Position numbers and translations under genes: made by a program
Source: DASWZN01 sp036404435
GTDB taxonomy: Bacteria > Acidobacteriota > Terriglobia > Bryobacterales > Bryobacteraceae
Direction: 5' to 3'
DNA length: 64,000 nucleotides
Assembly (NCBI GenBank): GCA_036404435.1
Contig: DASWZN010000035.1
Coordinates: 25,823-89,822 of the forward strand
The notes under the pieces: generated by a model
Databases searched by the model: none
What the model was told of the DNA's origin: nothing
Seen by the model: only the letters and a program-made list of their open reading frames with translations
In this document: positions 18,122 to 26,701 of the stretch, one piece after another
Numbering within the stretch: position 1 is the stretch's first letter
Layout of the letters: every line of letters begins with the position of its first letter

Positions 18122-20287
18122 TCAGCGGGGCGCCGCCCCAGCCGGTGATTTGGCGGGCGGCTTCTTGTACCAGGCCTCGGGGACGCCCGGGTTCACCTGC
18201 ACGTCCGTCACGGTGATGTCGGCGCCGACCTTGCCGCCCTGCTTGACCACTCTCTTGAACGGTACCTTGACGCCCTTTACGTCGCGATAGTCCGAGTACA
18301 ACTCGTCGATCTCCGACGGCGGGCCCATTAGCGCTGCCGTGTAGCGCTTCATTACGATCAGATTGGTCGCCGGGTCGATGTAGATTTTCACCTGGAGCGC
18401 CCGCTCCGCGTCGCTCACCATGACAATCTGGGCCGGTGCGCCCTCCACATCGGCCGGGCCGAGCGCCTGGACTGTGTACGCGGGCTTCTCGAAGTTTTGA
18501 AGCAGCGCGATCGACTGGCGGAGCACCGAGGCGCTGAGTTCGGCATTCTGGGAGGCAGGCATGTCGTGCGTCTGTCCTCCCATCCCCATCCAGCCCGCCT
18601 GCCCGTCGTAGCCGACCGTCATGTCACCGGTCAGCATGACGGTCTTGTTCAGCATTTTTCCGGACAGGTTCACCGTGGATTCGGTCTTGACGGAGACGTC
18701 TCCTTGCGGCGTCGCGATGATGGCGTCGGACGCCTCCACCAGCTCCTTCACTTTCATCAGGGACGCGCCACCCATGGCGGTGCGGGCGGCTCGCAGCAGC
18801 GCTTTCCCCTTGGCTGCCTCCTCCGGGGTCGCGGCCGCGGTCGTCTCCTGCTTCGGCTGCGGGATCGCGATGTCGATTGCGGCCACCGGGCCGAGCGAGG
18901 AGAGCGGGCCCTCGTACACTTTTTCCTTGCCCAGGACGACCACCGCGAATTCCTTCGGCTTCAGGTACTTTGCGGCCACTTCCGCGACGTCAGCCAGGGT
19001 CACCTTCTCGATGCCGGCCCGGAAGCGCTGGAGGTAGTCGCGCGGATACCCGTAGTATTCGTAGTTCATCAGGCGCGTGAGGATCTTGGCCGTGGAATCG
19101 AAGTCGAAAGCCATCCCTTTCAGGATGCCGTCCTTGGCGCGCGAGAGCTCATCTGCCGTGGCGCCGCCCGCCGCCAGCTTCTCCAACTGCTCCCGGATGG
19201 AACCATAGATCTTGAGGGTCGTCTCGGGCTTGGTCGAGCCTCCCACGAGAAACGTTCCCGGCCGGTCCCATCCGGCGGACGCGCTCGAGAAGACGCCGTA
19301 GGCCAGGCCTTGCGCCGAGCGCACGTTGCTGAACAGCCGCGATCCCCAACCGCCGCCCAGGATCTCGTTCATCACCTGCAGGGCGCAATAGTCCGGGTCG
19401 TCTCGCCGGCCTGCGAGCATTCCCATCACCACCCAGGACTGCTCCATGCTGTCCTTGTCGATCGAGTACAAGCCGGCGCGGTTTCGGGCCGCGTCATCCA
19501 CCGCCGGCGGCGCCAGTTTCGCCGCTCCGCCGCGCGCCCACCCGCCGAAGGCGTTTTCGATCTTGGCGCGCATCTCGGCGGCATTGAAGTCGCCCTCGGC
19601 GCCGAAGATCAGGTCTTCCGGCTGGAAGAAACGCTTGTGGAACGCCACCAGATCTTCGCGCGTGATGGAGTCGATGGTGGCGTATTCGGCCATGCGGGCG
19701 TAGGCGCTGTCCTTGCCGAAAATGACGCGGTTGAACTCGCGGAAAGCGATTCCGTTCGGGTTGTCGTTGCGCCGCGCAATGTCGTCGCGCTCGGCGATCT
19801 TGGCCAGGTCGATTTTGTCCTGCGGGAAGGCCGGGTGCTGGAGGACGTCGGCCATGATCGCCAAACACCGGTCCAGGTCCTCCTTGAGGAGCGAGGCGTA
19901 GGCGCCTCCGCTGTCCTCCCCGATTCCGGTCTCGACCGACGCGCCCAGCCGGTCCAGCTCCTCGTCGAGCTGGTCTCCGTTTTGGGTGGTGCTGCCGCCG
20001 GTCCGCATCACCGCTGCGGTGATGCTGGCGAGCCCCGCCTTGGCGGCCGGCTCCCAGCGCGAGCCTACGCGAAACGTCGCGTGCAGGGTGATCTTAGGAA
20101 GCTCGTGGTCCTCCACCAGGTAAACCACGATGCCATTGGGCAGCTCGAACCGCACCGGCACGGGCACTTTGATCTGGTTCAGAGGCGGGTACTTGAGGCT
20201 CTTGTAACCGCCGGCCGGCTCTTGCGCGGCACCCGCGGCCGCGAGCGCGAACAGGATGACGAGAGTCGAAAGAAGTTTGGTGCGCAT
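18122..20287 (-). CDS. M16 protease-like subunit, catalytically inactive, with C-terminal extension
   Basis: 721 residues with a signal peptide (MRTKLLSTLVILFALAAAGA). Residues about 35-465 are an M16 pair of domains. The zinc motif HxxEH is absent: the corresponding helix reads LASITAAVMRTGGSTTQNG. This is the usual feature of the non-catalytic partner. Residues about 480-721 form a separate domain (TVMLTGDMTVGYDGQAGWMG, KIYIDPATNLIVMKRY) resembling LolA-like or outer-membrane sorting folds. SD GGAGG. It lies 14 bases after the active subunit. Confidence 0.85.
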   Translation of the reverse strand: MRTKLLSTLVILFALAAAGAAQEPAGGYKSLKYPPLNQIKVPVPVRFELPNGIVVYLVEDHELPKITLHATFRVGSRWEPAAKAGLASITAAVMRTGGSTTQNGDQLDEELDRLGASVETGIGEDSGGAYASLLKEDLDRCLAIMADVLQHPAFPQDKIDLAKIAERDDIARRNDNPNGIAFREFNRVIFGKDSAYARMAEYATIDSITREDLVAFHKRFFQPEDLIFGAEGDFNAAEMRAKIENAFGGWARGGAAKLAPPAVDDAARNRAGLYSIDKDSMEQSWVVMGMLAGRRDDPDYCALQVMNEILGGGWGSRLFSNVRSAQGLAYGVFSSASAGWDRPGTFLVGGSTKPETTLKIYGSIREQLEKLAAGGATADELSRAKDGILKGMAFDFDSTAKILTRLMNYEYYGYPRDYLQRFRAGIEKVTLADVAEVAAKYLKPKEFAVVVLGKEKVYEGPLSSLGPVAAIDIAIPQPKQETTAAATPEEAAKGKALLRAARTAMGGASLMKVKELVEASDAIIATPQGDVSVKTESTVNLSGKMLNKTVMLTGDMTVGYDGQAGWMGMGGQTHDMPASQNAELSASVLRQSIALLQNFEKPAYTVQALGPADVEGAPAQIVMVSDAERALQVKIYIDPATNLIVMKRYTAALMGPPSEIDELYSDYRDVKGVKVPFKRVVKQGGKVGADITVTDVQVNPGVPEAWYKKPPAKSPAGAAPR

Positions 20288-20301
20288 GGTCGTTTGCCTC
20301 C

Positions 20302-21816
20302 CTACTTGGACGCCGCCCCGAGCGGCTCGATCTCGGCGACGGTCCGGTTGTCGAAAACGAACGTCGCCTTGGAAACCCGCAGGATGTCGGCGGGCGTGAC
20401 GGCCGCCATCTTCTCGAGCCGCGTGAAGGCGCTCCGCCAGTCGCCGGTCAAAGCCTGGTAAGAGGCCAGGGTTCGCGCCATCGTGAAGTTGTCGCCCAGG
20501 CCGCGAATGATGCCCGCCCGCGTCCGGCGCTTCACCCCGTCCAGTTCCTCCTGGCTCACGGGCTCCGTCTTCAGCCGCTCGATTTCGGCTCCGATGGCCT
20601 TCTGCGCCTCCTCGTTGGTGTGCCCCGGCGACGCGAATGCGTAGAACAGGAAAAGGCCCGGGTACTTTTGTCCGGGGAAACCGGGGAACCCGCCCGCCGC
20701 GGTCGCGATCTTCTTGTCGCGCACCAGCGAGCGGTAGAGGCGCGAGGAACGGCCCGCGCTGAGCAGGCTGGCGATGGCGTCGTAAACGGCGTCGTCCGGG
20801 TCGTTGATATCGGGCTTGTGGTAGCCTTCCACGTACACGCGCTGCGATTGCAGGCGCAGCGTGATGCGCCGTTCGCCGGTCTGCGGCGGCTCGACGGTGC
20901 GCAACGGCTCCGGCTTCTGGCCCGCGGGGAGGGAGGCGAGGTACTTTTCGGCCAGCTCCCGAACCCGCTGCAGCGTCACATCGCCCACCACCACGCTGAT
21001 CAGGTTGCTGGGCGCGTAGTACTTCTTGAAGAACGCCTCGCCATCCTGCCGCGTGAGGTTCTGGAGATCGCTCAGGTTGCCGATCGTGGGCTCATGATAG
21101 GGGTGGGCCTTATAGGCAATGGCCTCGAACTCATCGATCAGGTGCTCGATGGGCTGGCTTTCCTCCAGATTACGCTCCTCCATCACCACGTCCCGCTCCT
21201 TGTAGAACTCGCGCAGCACGGGGTCGCCGAAGCGCTCGGCTTCTAGATAGAACCACAGCTCCATTTCGTTCGAGGGCAGGCTGAAGAAGTAGTTGGTGGC
21301 GTCCGGCGCGGTGTTGGCGTTCAGGCCGCGTCCGCCGGCGCGCTCGACCGCTTCGCCGTACTCGTTGGGCACGACGAACTTCCCCGCGGCGTCCTGCGCG
21401 GCTTTGAAGTCCCGATCGAGCTTCTTTAGCTTCTCCGGGTCGGCCTTGCCGCCTTTGCGGCGCTCGTCGCGCAACGCGTAGTAGGCTTCGTCCACCCGCG
21501 CCAGCGCATCCTTCTCCGCCGCGGCGTTGTTCGTGCCAACGTGGCTGCTGCCCTTGAACGCCATGTGCTCGAAAACGTGCGCGAGGCCGGTGCGGCCGCT
21601 GGCATCCTGGGCCGAGCCGACGTCGGCGTAGGTCAGGAAGGCGGCCACCGGCGCCTGGTGCCGCTCGAGCACGATGAACTTCCACCCGTTGGCGAGCGTG
21701 AACTCGTTGACGCGGGACTCGATCTCCTTAAACTCGTCTTGCGCCAGCGCGGAAATCCCCGTGGCCAGGATGCCCGCCACAATCCACAAGCGGGCGCTCA
21801 GGTTCCTTGCGGTCAT
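20302..21816 (-). CDS. M16 zinc protease, active subunit
   Basis: 504 residues with a signal peptide (MTARNLSARLWIVAGILATG). The zinc-binding HxxEH is present as HVFEHMAFKGS near residue 80. A charged insert of about 60 residues (DEAYYALRDERRKGGKADPE) follows, then NANTAPDATNYFFSLPSNEM. It probably forms a heterodimer with the downstream inactive subunit and degrades peptides in the periplasm. A GGAGGA SD precedes the ATG. Confidence 0.93.
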   Translation of the reverse strand: MTARNLSARLWIVAGILATGISALAQDEFKEIESRVNEFTLANGWKFIVLERHQAPVAAFLTYADVGSAQDASGRTGLAHVFEHMAFKGSSHVGTNNAAAEKDALARVDEAYYALRDERRKGGKADPEKLKKLDRDFKAAQDAAGKFVVPNEYGEAVERAGGRGLNANTAPDATNYFFSLPSNEMELWFYLEAERFGDPVLREFYKERDVVMEERNLEESQPIEHLIDEFEAIAYKAHPYHEPTIGNLSDLQNLTRQDGEAFFKKYYAPSNLISVVVGDVTLQRVRELAEKYLASLPAGQKPEPLRTVEPPQTGERRITLRLQSQRVYVEGYHKPDINDPDDAVYDAIASLLSAGRSSRLYRSLVRDKKIATAAGGFPGFPGQKYPGLFLFYAFASPGHTNEEAQKAIGAEIERLKTEPVSQEELDGVKRRTRAGIIRGLGDNFTMARTLASYQALTGDWRSAFTRLEKMAAVTPADILRVSKATFVFDNRTVAEIEPLGAASK

Positions 21817-22005
21817 GATTCCTCCAAGAGCGACTATGGAGAATTACATCACAACCGGTGGCACGGCGTCGCCGGCCGCTTTTACACTTCTTTACAAGTC
21901 GAAGACGGCGGCTTTACGCCTGAGCGGTACGCTGGATATGAGGAACACGGCTCGGAGCGAGTCTTTCAACCGGCTTCCGGGTTGTAAGAAGCGACGGAGA
22001 GAGTC

Positions 22006-22692
22006 ATGAACAAAATGAGGGTTCACACGAAGCTTGCGGTAACTTTGGCTGCGGCGGTCATCATCCCGGCGCTGGCTCTGGCCCAGGGGCCCGCGCCTCA
22101 GGGTCCGGACGGTCCGGACGGCCCGGGCGGGAGAGGCCGCCAAATGGGAATGCACCAGGGCTGGGGCGAGGGCGGAGGCCGTGAAATGGGCATGCGCCAC
22201 CAGGGCTGGGGCGGCGGCCACATGGGGATGCATCGCCGGGGCGGGCACGAGATGGGGATGAGGTTGGCGTTTCTCGTCAACAACCCGGAGATGCGGAAGC
22301 GGCTCGGGATTACCGAGGAGCAGGCGGCGAAGATTCGCCAGCAGTCGCTCGATTTCCGGAAGACCGAGATCCGCTCCCGGGCCGATCTCCAAGTGAAGCG
22401 GCTCGATTTGCACAGCCTGCTCGCCGCCGAGACGCCCGACCGGGCCGCAATCGACAGCGCCCTGCAGGAGGTCGGCGCCGCCCAGATGGCGCTTCAGAAG
22501 ACCAACATTGACTTCCGTCTCGCCATGCGCGGCGCGCTCACGCCCGAGCAGCGCGAGAAGCTCATCGAGATGCGGGAGGAGTTTCAACACCGCGGTGCTG
22601 GCCCGCACGGGCCCGGCGGTCCCCACGGCATGATGAGGCACCCCGGCGCGCAGGGCACCCCGAAGTCCCCGGCTCCGCCGGCGCAACAGTAG
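22006..22692 (+). CDS. Spy/CpxP-like periplasmic protein, Met/His/Gly-rich
   Basis: 228 residues with a signal peptide (to ALALAQ). The region 28-85 is Gly/His/Met-rich (MGMHQGWGEGGGREMGMRHQ), suggestive of metal binding. The helical region about 95-190 has two LTxxQ-like motifs (LGITEEQAAKIRQQ, LTPEQREKLIEMREE), the signature of Spy/CpxP chaperones and of heavy-metal-resistance proteins. The tail is Pro/Gly-rich. The SD is GGAGAG. Its role may be envelope stress or metal protection. Confidence 0.8.
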   Translation: MNKMRVHTKLAVTLAAAVIIPALALAQGPAPQGPDGPDGPGGRGRQMGMHQGWGEGGGREMGMRHQGWGGGHMGMHRRGGHEMGMRLAFLVNNPEMRKRLGITEEQAAKIRQQSLDFRKTEIRSRADLQVKRLDLHSLLAAETPDRAAIDSALQEVGAAQMALQKTNIDFRLAMRGALTPEQREKLIEMREEFQHRGAGPHGPGGPHGMMRHPGAQGTPKSPAPPAQQ

Positions 22693-22696
22693 GCCT

Positions 22697-22715
22697 GGCC
22701 TTCGCAAAGAAGGCC
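22697..22715 (+). terminator. Possible hairpin after the Spy-like gene
   Basis: GGCCTT-cgcaaag-AAGGCC just after the stop. There is no T tract, so terminator activity is uncertain. Confidence 0.35.
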
Positions 22716-22725
22716 AAAACATTGC

Positions 22726-22803
22726 GGGCCGCCGATGAACGCCGATAAACGCCGATTGGAAACAGATGATCTATCCGCGTTGATCGGCGTTCATCGGCGG
22801 CCC
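22726..22803. repeat. Perfect 21-base inverted repeat
   Basis: gggccgccgatgaacgccga(t) at 22726-22746 is perfectly complementary to 22783-22803. The two are separated by 36 bases that include another aaacgccgat unit. It could fold into a strong hairpin. It is the first part of a 390-base gene-free repeat island (22693-23083). Confidence 0.85.
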
Positions 22804-22837
22804 AGGTTGTCTTCCGGGATTTCTTCAGCACCCTCCT

Positions 22838-23053
22838 CAGCGTGCGGCGGCGAGCTTCAGTTCGCCGTCCGGACCGTTGGCTGAAGCCCACGGCGGCACG
22901 CTGAAGAGGCTGCTGAAAAAGTCCCTGGGCAAGCTGAAGCATGCCCCACGTGCGGCCGCAAGTCATTGGTTTGCCATGTGGGATAAGCTTCAGCTTGTCC
23001 TCTCCCAACCGCTGAGGGGACTTTTTCAGCAGCCTCTCTGAAGCGTGCGCCAC
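22838..23053. repeat. Dispersed hairpin repeat interrupted by an insertion
   Basis: The left part (22838-22904) has outer arms CAGCGTGC/GCACGCTG and an inner GGCGGCGAGCTTCAGTTCGC segment. The right part (23038-23053) is ctgaagcgtgcgccac. Joined, they give GGCACGCTGAAGCGTGCGCC, as in the uninterrupted copy at 53005-53048. The repeat is split by the element at 22905-23037. Confidence 0.8.
22905..23037. mobile_element. MITE-like element, 133 bp, 21-bp terminal inverted repeats
   Basis: The left end (22905-22925, agaggctgctgaaaaagtcc then c) is the exact reverse complement of the right end (23017-23037). The element is flanked by CTGA on both sides (22901-22904 and 23038-23041). The uninterrupted repeat has a single CTGA, so this is a 4-base target-site duplication. 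No ORF is inside, so it would need a transposase in trans. The interior contains the GGA-AAGCTTCAGCTTGTCC palindrome. The IS family is not assigned. Confidence 0.85.
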
Positions 23054-23083
23054 GGGGAGATTCTGCGCGGTAGCCTAGGAGTA

Positions 23084-23839
23084 ATGCGGGGCTCCTTCGG
23101 TGCGGTCCTGTTGTTCACCCTTTGGGCTTCGGCGGCCTCCGGCCAGCAGCAACCAGACTTCGACCGGACGGTCTCCTTGAAGCTGCTGCCCTCCAACCTT
23201 CTTAGCGACCAGAAGAACATCTGGCTGTCCCCGCGCCGGCTCGCTCATCCCAAGAACTGGATTGCGCCGGCCGCCGTGGTGGGCGCGACCGCCCTGCTGG
23301 TCGCGGAAGCGGATGCTCCCACGGCTTCCTACTTCCGCCGGACGTCCTCGTTTGACGGATTCAAGCAGGTGTTCACCGGGAAGGCCACGGCTCTCGGGAT
23401 GGTCGCGGTGCCGTCCTCCCTGCTGGTTGTGGGGCTGGGCCGGCGCGACTCGAAGATGTGGAAGACGGCTCTGCTGGCTGGCGAGGCCGTCGCCGACTCC
23501 GAGGTTCTCACGATTCTCATGAAGGACGCCGACCGGCGCTTGTTCCCGGCCTCCGTCCCTCCGCAACAAGGATTCTCCGATACCTGGTTCAAGACCCACG
23601 GCGACTGGCTTCGGGGCAGCGGCAGCTTCCCTTCCGGGCACGGCATAGCGGCTGTTTCGATCGCCACCGTCGTCGCGCGCCGATACCGGAACCACCGCTG
23701 GGTTCCTTACGTCGCCTACGGCGGGGCCGCACTGGTCGCGTTCTCCAGGCTTCCCCTGGGGGCGCATTACGTCTCGGACACCTTCATGGGCGCCGCGCTC
23801 GGCTATTCGATCAGCCGCTTCGCCGTCCTCGGCCAGTAG
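23084..23839 (+). CDS. PAP2-family phosphatase
   Basis: 251 residues. Signal or anchor MRGSFGAVLLFTLWASAASG. The PAP2 motifs are visible: a degenerate KDADRR (C1), GSFPSGHG (C2) near 189, and SRLPLGAHYVSD (C3) near 231, with catalytic His residues in C2 and C3. It is probably a lipid phosphatase at the outer face of the membrane, for example for undecaprenyl or phosphatidate substrates. ATG 23084 is preferred to 23045. A TAGCCT box lies 7 bases before it. Confidence 0.88.
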   Translation: MRGSFGAVLLFTLWASAASGQQQPDFDRTVSLKLLPSNLLSDQKNIWLSPRRLAHPKNWIAPAAVVGATALLVAEADAPTASYFRRTSSFDGFKQVFTGKATALGMVAVPSSLLVVGLGRRDSKMWKTALLAGEAVADSEVLTILMKDADRRLFPASVPPQQGFSDTWFKTHGDWLRGSGSFPSGHGIAAVSIATVVARRYRNHRWVPYVAYGGAALVAFSRLPLGAHYVSDTFMGAALGYSISRFAVLGQ

Positions 23840-23846
23840 ACGACGG

Positions 23847-24000
23847 CCCCATGTAAAATTCTTCACTTGCCACCGGGAGACCTACCTCCTTTATGCTTGT
23901 ACAGATACTCGCGACGCCCGCAATGGCGAAAGCATATCCAAGCGTCTGGGGCGATCTGAGCATCGAGGCTTTCGAGCTTGAGGAAACTCTGTGAGCATCA
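23847..24000 (+). repeat. Duplicated gene leader, copy 1
   Basis: About 88% identical to 25336-25490, with which it shares the promoter-like cttgtaca region, the gacgccc..ggcg hairpin, tttcgagcttgaggaaactc and the GTGAGCATCA start. It lies upstream of a 34-codon ORF instead of the aminotransferase. Confidence 0.88.
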
Positions 24001-24095
24001 ACCCATTCTTCGTGCCGATCGGATCGATCATCCATTTCGTCGTTGACCTGGTGGGCGGCAACACTTGGTGGAGCGGAGGTATACCCCGGCCGTGA
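23991..24095 (+). CDS. Small ORF (34 aa) behind duplicated leader
   Basis: The GTG start and first codons (MSI) come from the duplicated leader, including its GAGG Shine-Dalgarno. The rest, MSINPFFVPIGSIIHFVVDL then VGGNTWWSGGIPRP, is hydrophobic and could span a membrane. The TGA overlaps the GTG of the next gene (GTGA). It could be a leader peptide or a chance product of the duplication. Confidence 0.4.
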   Translation: MSINPFFVPIGSIIHFVVDLVGGNTWWSGGIPRP

Positions 24096-25228
24096 TACAA
24101 CGAACCGCGAGACTGGCATGCCTCGCCCTCTCGATCGGCACGCTTCCGGTTACGTTTGCTGACGAGCGGGCTGGCAAGGGCACCGCTCCCGCCCTTTGGA
24201 GCGTGTCGCCGATCCACGACCTTAGCCGTATGCGGGACCGTAGCCAGCCGTGGCTTAGGGAGCCCAGTCGCGCCGGACTCGCCTTTGTGGACGGGGAATC
24301 TCTTGTTGTCTACGAAGTGTACCCTGGTCCCGGACCGCTCTCCTCACGCGACAATCCCGACGAATCCAGGTACCGCTTGCGAGTGTACATGATGAGCGCG
24401 GCGTCGGGGGAATCCCGGTGCCAAAGGGAGTGGGGCACCCGTCGCAGGGATTCGGAACTCCATGTCGCCTTCGGCGGAATCCTGGTGCGAACGGGCAACG
24501 TGCTGAGAGTCTGTTCAACCCACCTGCAAGAGACCCGGCGGGTTGAGCTCTCGAAGCTGTATCCCCAGGAAGATGCGATCATTAGAATGTGGGTCTCAGC
24601 AAGCCGGAGAACAGTACTGCTCAATTACTATAGCCAAGGCCCACTTGGTGCCATCGCCAGCCATTTCCTACTGCTGGACGGAGGCACCTTCGAACAGAAG
24701 AAGTCGTGGGACGAGGATCCGCCTCTGCGACGGGTGAATTCCATCTCGGACACAATGCTCGCGGTTGGCAGTCGGGACGGCGTCATGCTGAGCGTTTTTG
24801 GCAGCAACACATGGAGGCGTGTGCCGGCTGCGTCAGGCAGTCCAACCCTCGTCACCGACAAGTTGCTGGTGACACAAGGCCGCGACGTAGCCATTTCCTA
24901 CGCCGGCGGCCAAGCCGTTGTGTCAAACGACGCGGAGAGGAACCACTTCGTAGACTCGCTGCCCACGGTGGCGCAGAGCGGCGTCTCTTTTGCAGTTGGC
25001 GTGCAGCGACTAAGAGGTGAGAGGATGGCTCGGGTCTTTGATGTGGATGCCCCAGTGGCAGGCGGGACCATCGAGGTCTACAGTGTAGCCCTGAAGAGAT
25101 GCGTCCTCACCGTGCCTGTCCTTCTGCTTCCGAAGAGCGACTACGACTTCGCACTGTCGCCGGACGGATCGAAGCTCGCAGTGCTCAACGACCGGAGCGT
25201 CTCCCTGTACGCGGTTCCGATTCAGTAG
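24092..25228 (+). CDS. Secreted protein, possibly beta-propeller-like
   Basis: 378 residues from GTG 24092, which overlaps the stop of the 34-codon ORF. Signal peptide MIQRTARLACLALSIGTLPV. The mature part is a series of beta-strand segments with recurring patterns (HFLLLDGGTFEQKKSW, MLAVGSRDGVMLSVFGS, DYDFALSPDGSKLAVLNDR). The last resembles WD40/TolB-like blades. No catalytic motif is seen. The frame could start at TTG 24065. Confidence 0.6.
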   Translation: MIQRTARLACLALSIGTLPVTFADERAGKGTAPALWSVSPIHDLSRMRDRSQPWLREPSRAGLAFVDGESLVVYEVYPGPGPLSSRDNPDESRYRLRVYMMSAASGESRCQREWGTRRRDSELHVAFGGILVRTGNVLRVCSTHLQETRRVELSKLYPQEDAIIRMWVSASRRTVLLNYYSQGPLGAIASHFLLLDGGTFEQKKSWDEDPPLRRVNSISDTMLAVGSRDGVMLSVFGSNTWRRVPAASGSPTLVTDKLLVTQGRDVAISYAGGQAVVSNDAERNHFVDSLPTVAQSGVSFAVGVQRLRGERMARVFDVDAPVAGGTIEVYSVALKRCVLTVPVLLLPKSDYDFALSPDGSKLAVLNDRSVSLYAVPIQ

Positions 25229-25335
25229 AGTCTCGCCTCTGGGGCCCCCTGTTGTCAGTCCTGCGGCACCAGCCCTCCGGGCGAACCGGCATGCGACGAC
25301 ACCATTTCGCCGCCCTCCCTAGCCCTCATCCCCCC

Positions 25336-25490
25336 CCCCATGTAAAAATCTTCACTTGCCACCGGGAGCCCTACCTCCTTTATACTTGTACAAATACTCG
25401 TGACGCCCGAAACGGCGAGAGCATATCCAAGCCTCTGGGAGCGAACCGGGTATCGAGACTTTCGAGCTTGAGGAAACTCTGTGAGCATCA
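25336..25490 (+). promoter_or_regulatory. Duplicated gene leader, copy 2 (aminotransferase)
   Basis: About 140 bases before the GTG at 25481 hold TATACT (near 25381), a possible gacgcccgaaacggcg hairpin, and a GAGG SD. The close match with copy 1 at 23847-24000, including non-coding parts, suggests recent duplication or a structured conserved leader. I cannot match it to a known riboswitch. Confidence 0.55.
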
Positions 25491-26701
25491 GCCAACTCGC
25501 CCGATCCATAGTCGAATCGCCCACCCTGAAGCTGAACGAAACCGCAGCCATTCTCAGGGAGAAGGGCGAACCTGTCATCCACCTGGGTGGCGGCGAACCG
25601 AAGAGCCGCGCGCCCATTGACGCCATCATCAACTGCACGGCCCTGCTCAACACAGGCGAGGTGCGGTACACGCCGCCCGACGGCATCCCCGCCCTGAAGA
25701 AGGCCATCATCCGCTATACCGAGGAGCACTACAACAAGTGCTTCGGCACATCCAACGTGATTGCCTCGAACGGCGCCAAGCAGTCCATCATGGTGGTCCT
25801 GTACACCATCCTCGAGCCTAAGGACGAGGTGATCTTCCCGGCGCCCTATTGGGTCTCCTATCCGGAGATGGTCAAGCTCGCCGGCGGCGTGCCTGTTCCG
25901 GTGGTTCCGGAGGATGGCTCGTTCTGCCCCAAGATCGAGGAAATTGCCGCGGCGGTCGGATCCTACACCAAGGCCATCATTCTGAACACGCCCAACAATC
26001 CCTCGGGCGTCGTTTACTCGGACGAGTTCGTGGCGGGCGTGGTCGCTCTCTGTGAGAAGAAGGACATCTTCCTCATCATGGACGACACTTACAACCGTCT
26101 CATCTTCGACAACCGCACGCCCACCAACGCCTTCAGCTACGCCACCGACCACTCCAAGAGCTCGAAGCTGGTCGTTGTCAACTGCGTCTCGAAGATGTAC
26201 GCCATGACCGGCTTCCGCATCGGCTGGGCGGTATCGGACAACGAGGAAGTGATCCGGGCCATGACGAACATCCAGTCGCAGCAGACCTCGGGCCCCTCGG
26301 CGCCGGCGCAGTGGGCCGCGGCGGGCGCGCTCAACGGCGTGCAGTCCTCGATCCACAGCCTGCGCCTGACGCTCGAGAACAACCGCAACATTCTGGTGGA
26401 GCGGCTGCGGGCGTTCACCGGCATCCAGGTCACCAAGCCGGAAGGGACGTTCTACACCTTCCCGGACTTCAGCGCCTACCAGAAAGACTCCCAAAAGCTG
26501 GCGCGCTTCCTGCTCGACAAGGTTCGCGTGGTCACCGTACCAGGCAAAGACTTCGGTATGGAGGGTCACCTGCGCATCAGCTTCTGCGGCACGGTCAAGG
26601 AGATTACGGAGGGCGTCGAGCGCATGAAGTGGGCGCTCGACCCGAACTCGCCCAACGAACTCTACCTCGGCGACCGCAAGCTCGTGAGGGACTGGCTATG
26701 A
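25481..26701 (+). CDS. PLP-dependent aspartate-type aminotransferase
   Basis: 406 residues, class I/II aminotransferase. Key features are LGGGEP near 36, ASNGAKQ near 103, NTPNNPSGVVYS near 171, DDTYNRL near 202, and the PLP-Lys K238 in CVSKMYAMTGFRIGW. The C-terminal LRISFCG carries the substrate carboxylate-binding Arg. It probably interconverts aspartate and oxaloacetate. The stop overlaps the PEPCK start (ATGA), so the pair is coupled: aspartate to oxaloacetate to PEP. The GTG start lies in the duplicated leader. Confidence 0.9.
   Translation: MSISQLARSIVESPTLKLNETAAILREKGEPVIHLGGGEPKSRAPIDAIINCTALLNTGEVRYTPPDGIPALKKAIIRYTEEHYNKCFGTSNVIASNGAKQSIMVVLYTILEPKDEVIFPAPYWVSYPEMVKLAGGVPVPVVPEDGSFCPKIEEIAAAVGSYTKAIILNTPNNPSGVVYSDEFVAGVVALCEKKDIFLIMDDTYNRLIFDNRTPTNAFSYATDHSKSSKLVVVNCVSKMYAMTGFRIGWAVSDNEEVIRAMTNIQSQQTSGPSAPAQWAAAGALNGVQSSIHSLRLTLENNRNILVERLRAFTGIQVTKPEGTFYTFPDFSAYQKDSQKLARFLLDKVRVVTVPGKDFGMEGHLRISFCGTVKEITEGVERMKWALDPNSPNELYLGDRKLVRDWL

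Noticed and set aside
21945..21985. ECF sigma-type promoter (ggaac ... gtctt) before the Spy-like gene
   Set aside because: The spacing between the two parts is about 14 bases, too short for a usual ECF promoter.
22905..23037. A coding sequence inside the MITE-like element
   Set aside because: No open frame of useful length within 133 bases. Any mobility must be supplied in trans.
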